Positions 1 to 7,841 of a stretch of DNA of 64,000 nucleotides are shown one piece after another; the stretch's first letter is position 1, and every line of letters starts with the position of its first letter. The stretch comes from Aliidiomarina sp. (GTDB lineage Bacteria; Pseudomonadota; Gammaproteobacteria; Enterobacterales; Alteromonadaceae): contig NZ_JAIUMR010000001.1 of the NCBI RefSeq assembly GCF_022565475.1, positions 248,001 to 312,000 on the forward strand. The letters are read 5' to 3'. Made by a program: the position numbers and the translations under genes. The notes beneath the pieces are model-generated. The model had not been told where the DNA came from and did not search any database. It saw nothing but the letters and a program-made list of their open reading frames with translations.

Positions 1-380
1 GTATTGACCAGATCAGCGAAACGATCCTTGTCCGGCTGCTTCGGTGGATGAAACGGAAAACCAAGTGCAATTGCTGCACGCGCATTGGCGGCATCAGCCG
101 TCCGAAAAGCAACCCGCGAGCCCATCGACTTTCCAAGCAAGACAAATTTATCCTGTGGAAACTGCTCACGTAACGCTTGCACCTGGTCCAGCATCGCTTG
201 ATCCAACTTTACCGCGCGATCGGGAGGGCGCTTTGTACCACTCTCGAGCACTTTTTGCCAGTACGGAAAGGCAAAAGTGTGCACTTTGTAACCTTTTTCG
301 CCTAATTTAGCCGCAACGGACTGCATGAAGTCACTCTCGGGGCCTGCACCAGCCCCATGAGCAAAGACAATACGAATCAT
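1..380 (-). CDS. alpha/beta-fold hydrolase, KANL3/Tex30-like (partial, C-terminus beyond window)
   Basis: Reading leftward from ATG at 380, an open frame of about 126 codons runs off the window edge. It begins MIRIVFAHGAGAGPES, an oxyanion-loop HGAGAG typical of small bacterial alpha/beta hydrolases of the Tex30/KANL3 type. A nucleophile elbow LLGKSMGSR (GxSxG variant G-K-S-M-G) lies near residue 90. The catalytic Asp and His would be in the missing C-terminal part. The start codon overlaps the stop of the upstream GcvA-like gene (ATGA, 377-380), so the two are probably co-translated. Substrate cannot be inferred. Identification rests on the two motifs and is fairly secure at superfamily level only. 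Confidence 0.75.
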   Translation of the reverse strand, partial: MIRIVFAHGAGAGPESDFMQSVAAKLGEKGYKVHTFAFPYWQKVLESGTKRPPDRAVKLDQAMLDQVQALREQFPQDKFVLLGKSMGSRVAFRTADAANARAAIALGFPFHPPKQPDKDRFADLVN

Positions 381-1297
381 GACAAGTAAGTTCCCTGTGC
401 CCGGGTCTCTGCTTCGTCGAGTTCGACTTCCGAGAGCAGCCAATCACGAAAACGTGCCACTTTACCCACGTCCGCTTGTGACTCACGACAGACCATAAAA
501 AAGGCGTCATTGGTGGGTAACGCTTGCGGGAAAACTCGAACTAAATGACCACTGTCAAGCTCCGGCTTGGCTAAAACACTATTCGCTAAGGCTATGCCTT
601 GACCGTGCACAGCGGCTTTCAACGCCAAAGCAGAATGTGAAAACACCGGACCTGATTTTTTCGCCGGTGGCTCCTCATGGACTAACTCAAACCATTCGCG
701 CCACGCATTGCGGGTTTCGTCATGCAGGAGCGTATGTTGTTTGAGGTCAGCAGGTGTCGTTAACGGTTTTGGACCTTGCAATAATAACGGTGAGCAAACC
801 GGAATTAAAAACTCTTTATGTAAACGATAGGCTTTTACCCCTGGCCAACTACCGCGGCCATAATAAATGGCGATATCCACATAGTCAGTCAAGGACCCGG
901 TAATTTCGTCGACGGCTTTGAGACGAACATCAACTTCAGGATGTTGTTCATGAAAACGACTCAGACGCGGAACAAGCCAAAGAATCGCGAACCCCGGCGG
1001 TACACACACTGTTAAGGAACCCTGCTCACTGGCTAGCATAATCTTCGACGTTGCTAAGGTCAGTTGTTCAAACATCTGCCGAATTTCAAGGTAGTAGTTC
1101 TGCCCTGCCTCGGTTAACAATAACGCTCGATTACGCCGCAAAAACAATGCGATGCCAAGATAGTCTTCCAAAGCCTTCACTTGATGACTGACGGCTGCTT
1201 GGGTGACGAACAACTCTTCGGCGGCTTTAGTAAAGCTCAAATGCCGAGCAGCTGCCTCAAATGAGCGTAATGCATTTAACGGTGGTAATTTACGCAT
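377..1297 (-). CDS. gcvA: LysR-family regulator, GcvA-like
   Basis: A 306-residue LysR-type transcriptional regulator, the usual family length. The N-terminal winged helix-turn-helix is at about residues 6-65 (PPLNALRSFEAAARHLSF, then FTKAAEELFVTQAAVSHQVK), followed by a periplasmic-binding-like effector domain. The opening PPLNALRSFEAAARH and the TQAAVSHQVKALE helix are characteristic of the GcvA branch, which controls glycine cleavage genes in enterobacteria. No gcvTHP genes are in this window, so the true target is unknown and AmpR-like paralogues share the same opening. The gene ends in ATGA overlap with a downstream hydrolase. A GAGG ribosome site precedes the start. Confidence 0.75.
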   Translation of the reverse strand: MRKLPPLNALRSFEAAARHLSFTKAAEELFVTQAAVSHQVKALEDYLGIALFLRRNRALLLTEAGQNYYLEIRQMFEQLTLATSKIMLASEQGSLTVCVPPGFAILWLVPRLSRFHEQHPEVDVRLKAVDEITGSLTDYVDIAIYYGRGSWPGVKAYRLHKEFLIPVCSPLLLQGPKPLTTPADLKQHTLLHDETRNAWREWFELVHEEPPAKKSGPVFSHSALALKAAVHGQGIALANSVLAKPELDSGHLVRVFPQALPTNDAFFMVCRESQADVGKVARFRDWLLSEVELDEAETRAQGTYLS

Positions 1298-1317
1298 ACT
1301 GTTAATCCGTTCCTCTG

Positions 1318-1608
1318 TTAAGTCGCCAGAGCCGCAATGACACGTAACGCGTCAAGATGCTTTTGAAAGGCGCGTTGCCCGTCTTTACTCAAGCTATACC
1401 AACTCCGTGGGCGTCCTGTGCTCGGGACTTTGCGAATGGTCAAATAGCCGGCATCATCTAAATACTTCAATTGCTTCGACAATACCGAGTCGGAAACACC
1501 CAGTTCGTCCCGTAGCAAGGCAAATTCCATTTCATCGGCATTGGCTAATAACGCACAGATTTGTAATCGATGCACCGGATGAATCACCGGATCAAGTTCA
1601 GCCGACAT
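1318..1608 (-). CDS. winged-helix transcriptional regulator (MarR/ArsR-like, HTH_34 type)
   Basis: A small DNA-binding protein of 96 residues when started at MSAELDPVIHP. The ATG at 1608 follows a GGAGG site, whereas the longer frame to 1668 lacks one. It shows a single winged helix: helices around IHPVHRLQICALLANA, a recognition helix SDSVLSKQLKYLDDAGY, and a wing with TGRPRSWYSLSKDG. That pattern matches the short stand-alone regulators that usually sit beside a membrane protein. It overlaps the upstream membrane-protein gene by 11 bp, so the two form one operon. The promoter of that operon carries several matching palindromes (2161-2237), making autoregulation the natural hypothesis. Effector unknown. 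Confidence 0.8.
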   Translation of the reverse strand: MSAELDPVIHPVHRLQICALLANADEMEFALLRDELGVSDSVLSKQLKYLDDAGYLTIRKVPSTGRPRSWYSLSKDGQRAFQKHLDALRVIAALAT

Positions 1609-2128
1609 CTTCAGCCTCCATCTCCTTGCGCCAAGTTGACATCCACACGCGTCCATAGATCTGCGCAATCACAAAGATCGATACAGCGCTGACCGGAATG
1701 ATCCATTGATGGCCTTGACTGTTCAGCCACATACTCCCGAACAGATGAATAAGGTAAATCACAAAGAACGCATAAGACAACTTGCGGGTTTTACCGCGAC
1801 GCCAGCCGGAAACCCACAGCGCTTGATTGGTGTAATGACGCAAGACCAGCGCCATACCAATACAGCCGACCGCAACGATAATAATGTCATACGGCATAGG
1901 CGCTGCATGGTGAATAACGAGAATAGCCATCAATAGCCCGATCACAGGGTCTTGCCACCACGGCACATGTAAATGTTTAACAATACTTTTCTTTTTTTCT
2001 TTTACTAGGTTTAGCGCCGCAACTGCGGCTTCGCGCTGTGCCTGCAGATCACTGCTGCTGTTCGTCGTCGCTGAGTCAGATTGATCTGTGGCGTTGCGCT
2101 CATTCTGCTGATTCGATTGCTGATTCAT
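1598..2128 (-). CDS. multi-pass membrane protein, partner of a winged-helix regulator
   Basis: Start chosen at ATG 2128 (MNQQSNQQNER), preceded by GGAGA at good spacing; the longer frame to 2188 would run into the operator region. The protein has 176 residues. The first 45 or so are polar, rich in Gln, Asn, Ser and Thr. A basic stretch LVKEKKKSIVKH follows, then about four hydrophobic segments (around PVIGLLMAILVIH, IIIVAVGCIGMALVL, LSYAFFVIYLIHLFGSMWL, WIIPVSAVSIFVIAQIY). No recognised catalytic motif is visible. It is first in a two-gene operon with the winged-helix regulator. The arrangement suggests an inner-membrane protein whose level is controlled by its own operon regulator; function unknown. 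Confidence 0.75.
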   Translation of the reverse strand: MNQQSNQQNERNATDQSDSATTNSSSDLQAQREAAVAALNLVKEKKKSIVKHLHVPWWQDPVIGLLMAILVIHHAAPMPYDIIIVAVGCIGMALVLRHYTNQALWVSGWRRGKTRKLSYAFFVIYLIHLFGSMWLNSQGHQWIIPVSAVSIFVIAQIYGRVWMSTWRKEMEAEDVG

Positions 2129-2160
2129 GTGGGTTTCTCCAACTAAGTTTCGCCATTTAA

Positions 2161-2237
2161 CTTTCCACATCGGAAAGTAATAAAACAATAGCGATTACTT
2201 TCCACTCTGTCAATATATTATTTTCCAGTGTGGAAAA
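2161..2237. promoter_or_regulatory. operator array: two palindromes and one half-site (TTTCC-N5-GGAAA)
   Basis: Palindrome 1 is CTTTCC-ACATC-GGAAAG at 2161-2177. Palindrome 2 is TTTTCC-AGTGT-GGAAAA at 2221-2237. A half-site CTTTCC is at 2198-2203, inside the promoter spacer. The centres of the two palindromes are 60 bp apart, and they bracket the -35/-10 pair. The likely ligand is the winged-helix regulator encoded in the same operon. The outer palindrome also abuts the stop codon of the lipoprotein gene (2238). Confidence 0.6.
2185..2213 (-). promoter_or_regulatory. sigma70-type promoter of the membrane-protein/regulator operon
   Basis: On the minus strand a perfect -35 TTGACA (2208-2213) is separated by 17 bp from a -10 TATTGT (2185-2190). 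It lies 57 bp upstream of the ATG at 2128. Copies of a TTTCC/GGAAA box overlap the spacer and flank both sides, as expected for a repressed, autoregulated promoter. Confidence 0.65.
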
Positions 2238-2828
2238 TTAGTTTGAGCGAATTGCTTCAGCTCGCCATCCTAAGTCAGCTTTTTCAATACAAACCGGGTT
2301 ACCTGCATCTACAAAGGCCTCGGCGAAAAACCACTCTTTAAACACCGACCACTGCCCCTCAATTGGCGAGTAGCACTGTCCGTTCGGCTGCTCGGCAACA
2401 AACTCCGGTGTACACAAGGCTAAGTCATCGGTTGGGCCAAACATGGCGTACGCATAGACCGCTTGGCAATGGTCGCTGAGATAATTACGAAACACTACGA
2501 GCCAGTTGTCCTCGTAGCGCACAATACTGAAACTGGGAACATTATTGGCAACCGCCGCAGCAATCACGCCACCGGCATCACCGTCTTCAACAGTGCGGAA
2601 TTCGCCCGCTTCACGCACGCGTAATTGAATTCGTTCACCGTGACGCCAGGTAAGTGAATCAAATTCAGTTTCCTCAGCGGCGGCAACTAAGGCGTTAAGT
2701 CCTCGATTATTACGTTTTACCTCTTGCTCGATATAGCGCGTCACTTGCTCTGCCTCGGTGAGCGGTGGCTGGCCGCCACAGGCCGACAAGAACAACGCAA
2801 ATGCAGCGAGTCCAACTAATTTATGCAT
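2238..2828 (-). CDS. putative lipoprotein, unknown function
   Basis: 196 residues. The N-terminus MHKLVGLAAFALFLSAC is a lipoprotein signal with lipobox LSAC (Cys17), followed by GGQPP, so the protein is probably outer-membrane anchored. The mature part is mixed alpha/beta with four further cysteines that could form disulphides (in SDHCQAVY, LALCTPEF, NGQCYSP and NPVCIEK). I do not recognise a family. An AAGGGTG ribosome site precedes the ATG. The short upstream gap carries two similar TGAATCwTATTCA palindromes (2841-2892). It is transcribed toward the regulator/membrane-protein operon but is separated from it by that operon's own promoter. Confidence 0.7.
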   Translation of the reverse strand: MHKLVGLAAFALFLSACGGQPPLTEAEQVTRYIEQEVKRNNRGLNALVAAAEETEFDSLTWRHGERIQLRVREAGEFRTVEDGDAGGVIAAAVANNVPSFSIVRYEDNWLVVFRNYLSDHCQAVYAYAMFGPTDDLALCTPEFVAEQPNGQCYSPIEGQWSVFKEWFFAEAFVDAGNPVCIEKADLGWRAEAIRSN

Positions 2829-2840
2829 GACATCACCCTT

Positions 2841-2892
2841 TCATGAATCTTATTCACTTTTATAGCCAAGTAACATGAATCATATTCATGTT
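2841..2892. promoter_or_regulatory. pair of palindromic boxes (TGAATCwTATTCA) upstream of the lipoprotein
   Basis: A perfect palindrome at 2872-2892 has 9-bp arms (AACATGAAT / ATTCATGTT) around CAT. A related box, CATGAATCTTATTCA, is at 2842-2856. Their cores are centred 32 bp apart, about three helical turns. The second overlaps the last codons of the upstream GPP34 gene. The geometry suggests a dimeric regulator binding on one face; the regulator is not identifiable here. Confidence 0.5.
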
Positions 2893-3581
2893 GTAGCGAC
2901 GGTAATTGCCGGAATCATGACCGCAACCATAATCGCTGCCTCAACCGCTTGCACCGCTTCGCGTGCCGCGTCACCGAGTACGTTCCCTTTCACGAGCTGT
3001 TTAATTCGGTCACGATGCTGGCGCAGTTCGCGCGCTGAAAACACCTGATTTAAAAGTCGAGCACCCTGACACAGGGCAATGATAATAACTGTGCGAGCGT
3101 CAATGGCTCTGCTCTCCTGCTCTTCTAGTACCGCCGCACGCATGCGCTCACGCAGCTCCTGCTCAGGTTGCGGATTGATTTCAGGATAGACACGACGGGT
3201 AAAGAGCCACATAACTTTTTCTTCATCGGCACTGACGACACCATGCTCGGCAAGGTTGCGCGCCACCTTATGCTGAATGTCTTTCAAGTGTGCTAACTGA
3301 TTCACCCAAGTACGCAAAACTTTCGGACGCTTTGACGTTTTAATTTTCTCAATACATTCATTCAGTAACGCATCATCGCTAGCGCTATCATCGATGACTT
3401 CAACGTATTTGCGCCGCCCCTCAGCAATACGGATACGATTCTGTAACATGAGCTCGGCGATGACGGCTGCCGCCACCGCATAGCCCACATAGCTGCCACT
3501 TATCGTGCCCTTTTCCTCGCACAAGGCGAGCAGCATAATTTCTTCATAGAGATGCAAAGTAGGTTGCGATGGTTCAGTCAT
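2886..3581 (-). CDS. GPP34 (GOLPH3/Vps74-like) family protein
   Basis: 231 residues. The opening HLYEEIMLLALCEEKGTI matches the start of the GPP34 domain known from eukaryotic GOLPH3/Vps74 and from bacterial homologues, typically LxLxEELLLLALDDEKG. The rest is strongly helical with a charged central region. A hydrophobic, Ala-rich C-terminus (about residues 205-231, EAAIMVAVMIPAIT) may be membrane-associated. Eukaryotic members bind PI4P and glycosyltransferases; the bacterial role is not established. Its start overlaps the stop of the upstream DUF1415 gene by 4 bp (ATGA), so the two are translationally coupled. Family call good; no function assigned. Confidence 0.75.
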   Translation of the reverse strand: MTEPSQPTLHLYEEIMLLALCEEKGTISGSYVGYAVAAAVIAELMLQNRIRIAEGRRKYVEVIDDSASDDALLNECIEKIKTSKRPKVLRTWVNQLAHLKDIQHKVARNLAEHGVVSADEEKVMWLFTRRVYPEINPQPEQELRERMRAAVLEEQESRAIDARTVIIIALCQGARLLNQVFSARELRQHRDRIKQLVKGNVLGDAAREAVQAVEAAIMVAVMIPAITVATT

Positions 3582-4147
3582 GTGTTGTCCTTAGGGGATT
3601 GCATAATCCGCTGCAAAATCGAGATGAAAAATTCCGCACCTTTGCGCCGAGCAAATTCAATATTGCGCTCTGGGATTGCTTCGGGGTTTTGGTATTCAGC
3701 TAACACGCTTGCAAGCGACGCTTCACGCAAAAAATGCAGCACCGGATACGGAGCCCGGTTGGTGAAATTAGCTGCATCCTGTTGCTCGCTATCGGCAAAC
3801 TGATAGTCAGGATGGAAGGTCGCCAATTGATAGATACCTTCATATCCCTGTACTTCGAGTAACTCATTGGCGTAGTCGACAAGTTCAAGAAAATCCTGAA
3901 AATCAGCAAATCCATGGTCGAAAATCAATAGCGTTGTTTCCGTTTGTGGATGCGCATCAAGCCATTCGCATTCAGCCGCGCAGGCTAACAATGCCGCATC
4001 AAGCGTCGCCTGTGAGCAAACGACGTAACGAATCCGCTGCCGCTCTACTTCGACACGGGCAAATGGACAAAAATTATATTTGACGATTACATCGTTCACC
4101 CAAGTTGCCGTGCGGGCGATGACGTCATTCGCGGTGTTTTTCTGCAT
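3578..4147 (-). CDS. DUF1415 domain-containing protein
   Basis: 189 residues, matching the usual length of the DUF1415 family. The conserved opening VNDVIVKYNFCPFARVEVE carries the invariant NxCPFA motif (Cys27 region). Further on are LIFDHGFADFQDFLELVDYANELLE, then FHPDYQFADSEQQDAANFTNRAPYPVLHFLRE in pieces, all typical of the family. The reaction is unknown; conserved Cys and His residues suggest an enzyme or metal site. First gene of a two-gene unit with GPP34. A GAAGG site lies 8 bp before the ATG. Confidence 0.85.
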   Translation of the reverse strand: MQKNTANDVIARTATWVNDVIVKYNFCPFARVEVERQRIRYVVCSQATLDAALLACAAECEWLDAHPQTETTLLIFDHGFADFQDFLELVDYANELLEVQGYEGIYQLATFHPDYQFADSEQQDAANFTNRAPYPVLHFLREASLASVLAEYQNPEAIPERNIEFARRKGAEFFISILQRIMQSPKDNT

Positions 4148-4297
4148 GGCTGCAACCTTCTACCCAAAGTCTGCGATTAGCATAGCATTTTTTCCCTCGT
4201 GGGTGATGCGCCAACAGGTAAATTATATTGCCCCAACGCGCGGAACCGTTTACTTTAATCACAGCCTAAGTAATTGCCTTAGTTAGAAAATCTCACC

Positions 4298-4336
4298 ATG
4301 GTAAGGAGACTCTGCGGTTTTGGGATTGAACGATGA
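4298..4336 (+). other. possible 12-codon leader peptide overlapping ydbH start
   Basis: ATG at 4298 opens a 12-codon frame (MVRRLCGFGIER) whose TGA overlaps the ydbH ATG in an ATGA junction. ydbH itself has no Shine-Dalgarno sequence; the AAGGAG at 4302-4308 is too far upstream (about 25 bp) and lies inside this small frame. In-frame TGA at 4327 rules out an earlier ydbH start. Translational coupling is an inference, because the leader has no clear ribosome site either. Confidence 0.3.
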
Positions 4337-7206
4337 CGACAGCTAAAACAACGCCTCACACAGGGATAACGCTGCGATACCGTTTACTGCGTGGATTCGG
4401 TTGGCTCACTGCCGCTGTTTGCGCATTTCTATTGGCTACATTTTTACTCGCGAGTCTCTTTGTCCATCAGCTCATTCAAGAGCAATTTCGAACACTCGGC
4501 ATTACCGATGCAAGCTGGACGGTCACCGCGCTCAGCCATCAACAGGTGCGGCTTAATGACATTCAATTTCGCTATCGTCTGAACAACGACGATGCTAAAG
4601 ACGATCCTAAAGACGAGAATACGCTTGCCGTTCACATTCATTCGCTGCGCCTGAACTTTCATTGGCAAGGTGCAACGTGGCGTAGCCTACCCGTACTCGA
4701 GCAGATGAGCATGTCTGGTGTAGAGGTCACGCTCAACCAGCTGCCTCATCAAATACTGGCGCAACTCCCACCGTCTACGCGGGTCGGCAGCGATGCCACC
4801 GAGCCCCAAGAGCCACCGACACTGCAGCAGGCGTTATCGCTCGAGCGAATTGCACATGAATTAAGCACCTTTCATTGGCTTGCCGAGCAGTGGCAGATCG
4901 ACCTCGAAGACCTCACGCTCGCTTTTCCCTGTACTGATGTTAACGATGAAATTTGTACGCTTAACGCACAGATCAATGCCAATTATCACCATGCACAGCA
5001 AGCGTCACTAGCCGTCATGCTTGCACCGAATGACTTGGTAAACCCGCAATCGCAACTTCGTTTAGCCATCAAACTTGACGAGCAAAACAAAACCATCGCT
5101 ATCGATTGGCGGCAACCCGAATTATTCAATGCGCCATTCACCGTAGCGCTGCAATCAGACTCCATTGAGTTTGCCGGTCAACTTAGGCTAGAACTCAAGG
5201 ACTGGTTGGCTGACCTTCATGCGTCGCCAAGTCGACAGCCCTTGCTGCAAGTCCTTGAACGTTGGCATCTCGCAGCGTTCTCGCCAACGGCGCTGGAATC
5301 ACTGCAAGGCAGAATCAGCGACATGCAAGCGCAACTTGCTCAGCAGCTGATTGCACAACTGCCACTACAACCCTTGCAAACGGCGATACTGAGCAGTCAA
5401 CTCAACACCGAATTCAGTGGTCGTCTACCGTGGCCAACGATCGTTGCCGAGAACGACGCTCAACTTCATGTAGACAGTCAGCTGCGCATGCCACTTGGCC
5501 CCAACAGCCTGCTACAAAGTACCCTTGCACTGACCCATGAGTCAGCGCTGATCAACCTTGTGTTAGAAGCAGAGCCCGAGACCCTTCACGCGCTGCGCGA
5601 TACGATAAGCCAGCAGCGTCCAGACCATGCAGACATGCTGCTATCACTGCAGACAACGACGCCATTACAACTGCAGTTACGCGCGGCGAGTGAATTTGAT
5701 TTTATTGCTTTCATTCATTCGCTGGTAACGGACACCTCCGGCGACGACGTAGCCGCACTATTCACCCAAGCGTTTCTCGATGTGCAACTAGAACTCAACG
5801 ACTTCCCGTTTCAACATCAAGAGTTTGGCGCGAGCCGAGTGCGTGGTCAGACGCAGTTGCGCTTGCCGCTCGTGCAACTGCTCGACAACGAAGCGGAACT
5901 GAACATCGCATTACCCGCACCAACTGAGTTCAATATCGACCTTGAGCGCTGGACAATCGACGATGAAACCCAGCTGCAGCACGTGCAGCTCAGCAGCCAA
6001 GTTCGTCAATTTCAACTCGACCGCAGCGCACCACTAAAGAGTCAAATGAGCGCCAATGTCGCTGTAAAAATCAGGGAAATCACGCATCCCAGCTTGTTAC
6101 CACAAGCCTGGAGTGGCAATTTAGCGATACAGCCACAGCTTGACCAAGCAGGTACTCATCACCTTGTCGGCGACATAGAGAACCAAGCTGGACTATTAGC
6201 GCGATATTCCACGTTGCTGGCACTGGACGAGATGTTGCGTGAACCAGCCGCAACGTTTGCCTTCGATTGGCAGCTTGAGGATATCTTTCTGATTGCGGGA
6301 AATCCCCTTGCCCACACCCTTGTCGACTGGCCTGAACTGCTGACCCTAGAACGCGGTCGAATCCAAGCACAAGGGCAACTCTCATACGCGAGCTCAGCAC
6401 CTGATTCGCCGCTTCAGATTACAGCAACGCTGCGACTAGGCGATCTCGTCGGCATTTATGATGTCAGCGCTTTTCGCGGATTAAATGCTGAATTTGACGC
6501 AACGATGAACGCCGAACAGCTCGTCGTAAGTACTGAGCAGCTGCGCTTGCTGTCCCTGCAACAAGGTTTTTTAATCGGGCCTATCGAAGCTGGATTTCGC
6601 TATCAAGCGGACGTTGCCGATCCGCTGACTGGGAAATTAGAGCTACACCATAACCAAGTTCAGCTATTTGATGGTCGCGTCAATCTACGCAATCAGGTCT
6701 ATGACTTCAGTGCCGAGCAATTACTCCTTCCGGTCGAGTTCGACGCGTTGAATCTTGCCGCGTTGCTTACGCAGTATCCCGTCAGTGACTTCACAGGGAG
6801 CGGATTATTGTCAGGGGTAATTCCTATTCGCCTCGGCAAAACCGGTATTTTTGTCGATAACGGTACTATTCAAGCACTTCCGCCAGGAGGACAACTGCGC
6901 TATTCCAGCGAAGCGTTGGCCGGTTATGCAGCGAGCAATGTGAGTATGCGAACACTCATGTCTGTGCTGGAAAACTTCCACTATGATTTATTATCCGGTG
7001 CAATCAATTACTATGATGACGGCACCTTGGAACTTCAGTTAAGCTTACAAGGTCAAAACCAAGAGTTAGAAAATGGTCGGCCAGTTCGTTTAAACCTTGT
7101 GGTGCAGGAAAATTTACCGGCGCTACTGACTAGTTTGCAACTGACCAACCAAGTCAATAAGGTCATAGAAGAGCGTCTGCAGCAACGATTATTGCGACAA
7201 CGCTAG
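4333..7206 (+). CDS. ydbH: YdbH family AsmA-like intermembrane lipid transport protein
   Basis: 957 residues, somewhat longer than the E. coli protein (about 880). One N-terminal inner-membrane anchor (residues 18-45, GWLTAAVCAFLLATFLLASLF) is followed by a very long periplasmic part of alternating beta-strands, as in AsmA-like bridge proteins (TamB, YhdP, YdbH). The C-terminal 300 residues, with GRVNLRNQVYDF, GSGLLSGVIPIRLGKTGIFVDNG and the Gln-rich end, are the best-conserved part of the family. YdbH carries glycerophospholipids from inner to outer membrane, redundantly with TamB and YhdP. The next two genes are its known partners ynbE and ydbL, which makes the assignment firm despite low overall conservation. 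Confidence 0.88.
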   Translation: MTTAKTTPHTGITLRYRLLRGFGWLTAAVCAFLLATFLLASLFVHQLIQEQFRTLGITDASWTVTALSHQQVRLNDIQFRYRLNNDDAKDDPKDENTLAVHIHSLRLNFHWQGATWRSLPVLEQMSMSGVEVTLNQLPHQILAQLPPSTRVGSDATEPQEPPTLQQALSLERIAHELSTFHWLAEQWQIDLEDLTLAFPCTDVNDEICTLNAQINANYHHAQQASLAVMLAPNDLVNPQSQLRLAIKLDEQNKTIAIDWRQPELFNAPFTVALQSDSIEFAGQLRLELKDWLADLHASPSRQPLLQVLERWHLAAFSPTALESLQGRISDMQAQLAQQLIAQLPLQPLQTAILSSQLNTEFSGRLPWPTIVAENDAQLHVDSQLRMPLGPNSLLQSTLALTHESALINLVLEAEPETLHALRDTISQQRPDHADMLLSLQTTTPLQLQLRAASEFDFIAFIHSLVTDTSGDDVAALFTQAFLDVQLELNDFPFQHQEFGASRVRGQTQLRLPLVQLLDNEAELNIALPAPTEFNIDLERWTIDDETQLQHVQLSSQVRQFQLDRSAPLKSQMSANVAVKIREITHPSLLPQAWSGNLAIQPQLDQAGTHHLVGDIENQAGLLARYSTLLALDEMLREPAATFAFDWQLEDIFLIAGNPLAHTLVDWPELLTLERGRIQAQGQLSYASSAPDSPLQITATLRLGDLVGIYDVSAFRGLNAEFDATMNAEQLVVSTEQLRLLSLQQGFLIGPIEAGFRYQADVADPLTGKLELHHNQVQLFDGRVNLRNQVYDFSAEQLLLPVEFDALNLAALLTQYPVSDFTGSGLLSGVIPIRLGKTGIFVDNGTIQALPPGGQLRYSSEALAGYAASNVSMRTLMSVLENFHYDLLSGAINYYDDGTLELQLSLQGQNQELENGRPVRLNLVVQENLPALLTSLQLTNQVNKVIEERLQQRLLRQR

Positions 7207-7231
7207 TATTTCACTCGACAAGGAGCCGCTT

Positions 7232-7438
7232 ATGCGCCGCGTGACGACCAACTTAGCCATGCTGGCAATTCTGGTAACAGGAACGCTCATGGTTTCAGCC
7301 TGCACACCGACTGTGCAAGTTGCTGCACCACAAGAGCCAATCACCATTAACCTCAATGTCAAAATTGAGCATGAAATTTATATTCGCGTGGCCCGTGAGC
7401 TCGACGAGCTCTTTAGCGAATCTAGCGGTTTATTCTAA
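7232..7438 (+). CDS. ynbE: YnbE family outer-membrane lipoprotein
   Basis: 68 residues, typical of the family. The signal peptide ends in lipobox VSAC (Cys24). The mature part contains the conserved EPITINLNVKIEHEIYIRV segment, an amphipathic beta-strand. In E. coli, YnbE is thought to extend the YdbH beta-groove at the outer membrane by strand addition. It lies 25 bp after ydbH and 10 bp before ydbL, with an AAGGAG site in front of the ATG. Small size and conserved strand make this a confident call. Confidence 0.9.
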   Translation: MRRVTTNLAMLAILVTGTLMVSACTPTVQVAAPQEPITINLNVKIEHEIYIRVARELDELFSESSGLF

Positions 7439-7448
7439 GGAGAACACC

Positions 7449-7841
7449 ATGAACCTGATGCACTTTCTGCGCGCTGCTTTCGTCAGCTTAGTGATGTTAA
7501 CCGGCGTGGTTGCAGTAACCGCCGCCCAGTCCCCCATCGCGCAAGCAAATGAGATGACCTTGCAACAAGCCATGAGCGCACTCAGCGGTGCGAAAGCCGA
7601 GGGCCTTGTCGGCGAAACCGAAACAGGCTACCTGGATGTCGTTAACAACGGCAGTGACGACCGAGCAGAACAAATCGTTAAGTTAATCAACGATGCTCGT
7701 CGCAGCGAATACGCTCGGATTGCCAGCCAAAACAATATTGCCGTGGCTGAAGTCGAAGCACTTGCGGGTCAACGCGCCATTGAGCGCACCCCGCCCGGCC
7801 AATACGTAAAAGTCAACGATCGCTGGTTACGCAAACCATAA
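7449..7841 (+). CDS. ydbL: YdbL family periplasmic protein (DUF1318)
   Basis: 130 residues from the ATG at 7449, which is preceded by AAGGAGA; a longer out-of-context frame upstream overlaps ynbE and is rejected. A Sec signal peptide (MNLMHFLRAAFVSLVMLTGVVAVTAAQS) leads to the DUF1318 core. That core shows GYLDVVNNGSDDRAEQIVKLINDARRSEYARIA split over the middle, then GQRAIERTPPGQYVKVNDRW at the C-terminus, all family hallmarks. YdbL is proposed to keep YnbE from over-multimerising and to support YdbH function. It is the last gene of the operon. Confidence 0.88.
   Translation: MNLMHFLRAAFVSLVMLTGVVAVTAAQSPIAQANEMTLQQAMSALSGAKAEGLVGETETGYLDVVNNGSDDRAEQIVKLINDARRSEYARIASQNNIAVAEVEALAGQRAIERTPPGQYVKVNDRWLRKP

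Noticed and set aside
44-310. Plus-strand 88-residue open frame at the window start
   Set aside because: It lies antisense to the alpha/beta hydrolase, whose reading frame has clear HGAGAG and GKSMGSR motifs; the plus-strand product has no recognisable features.
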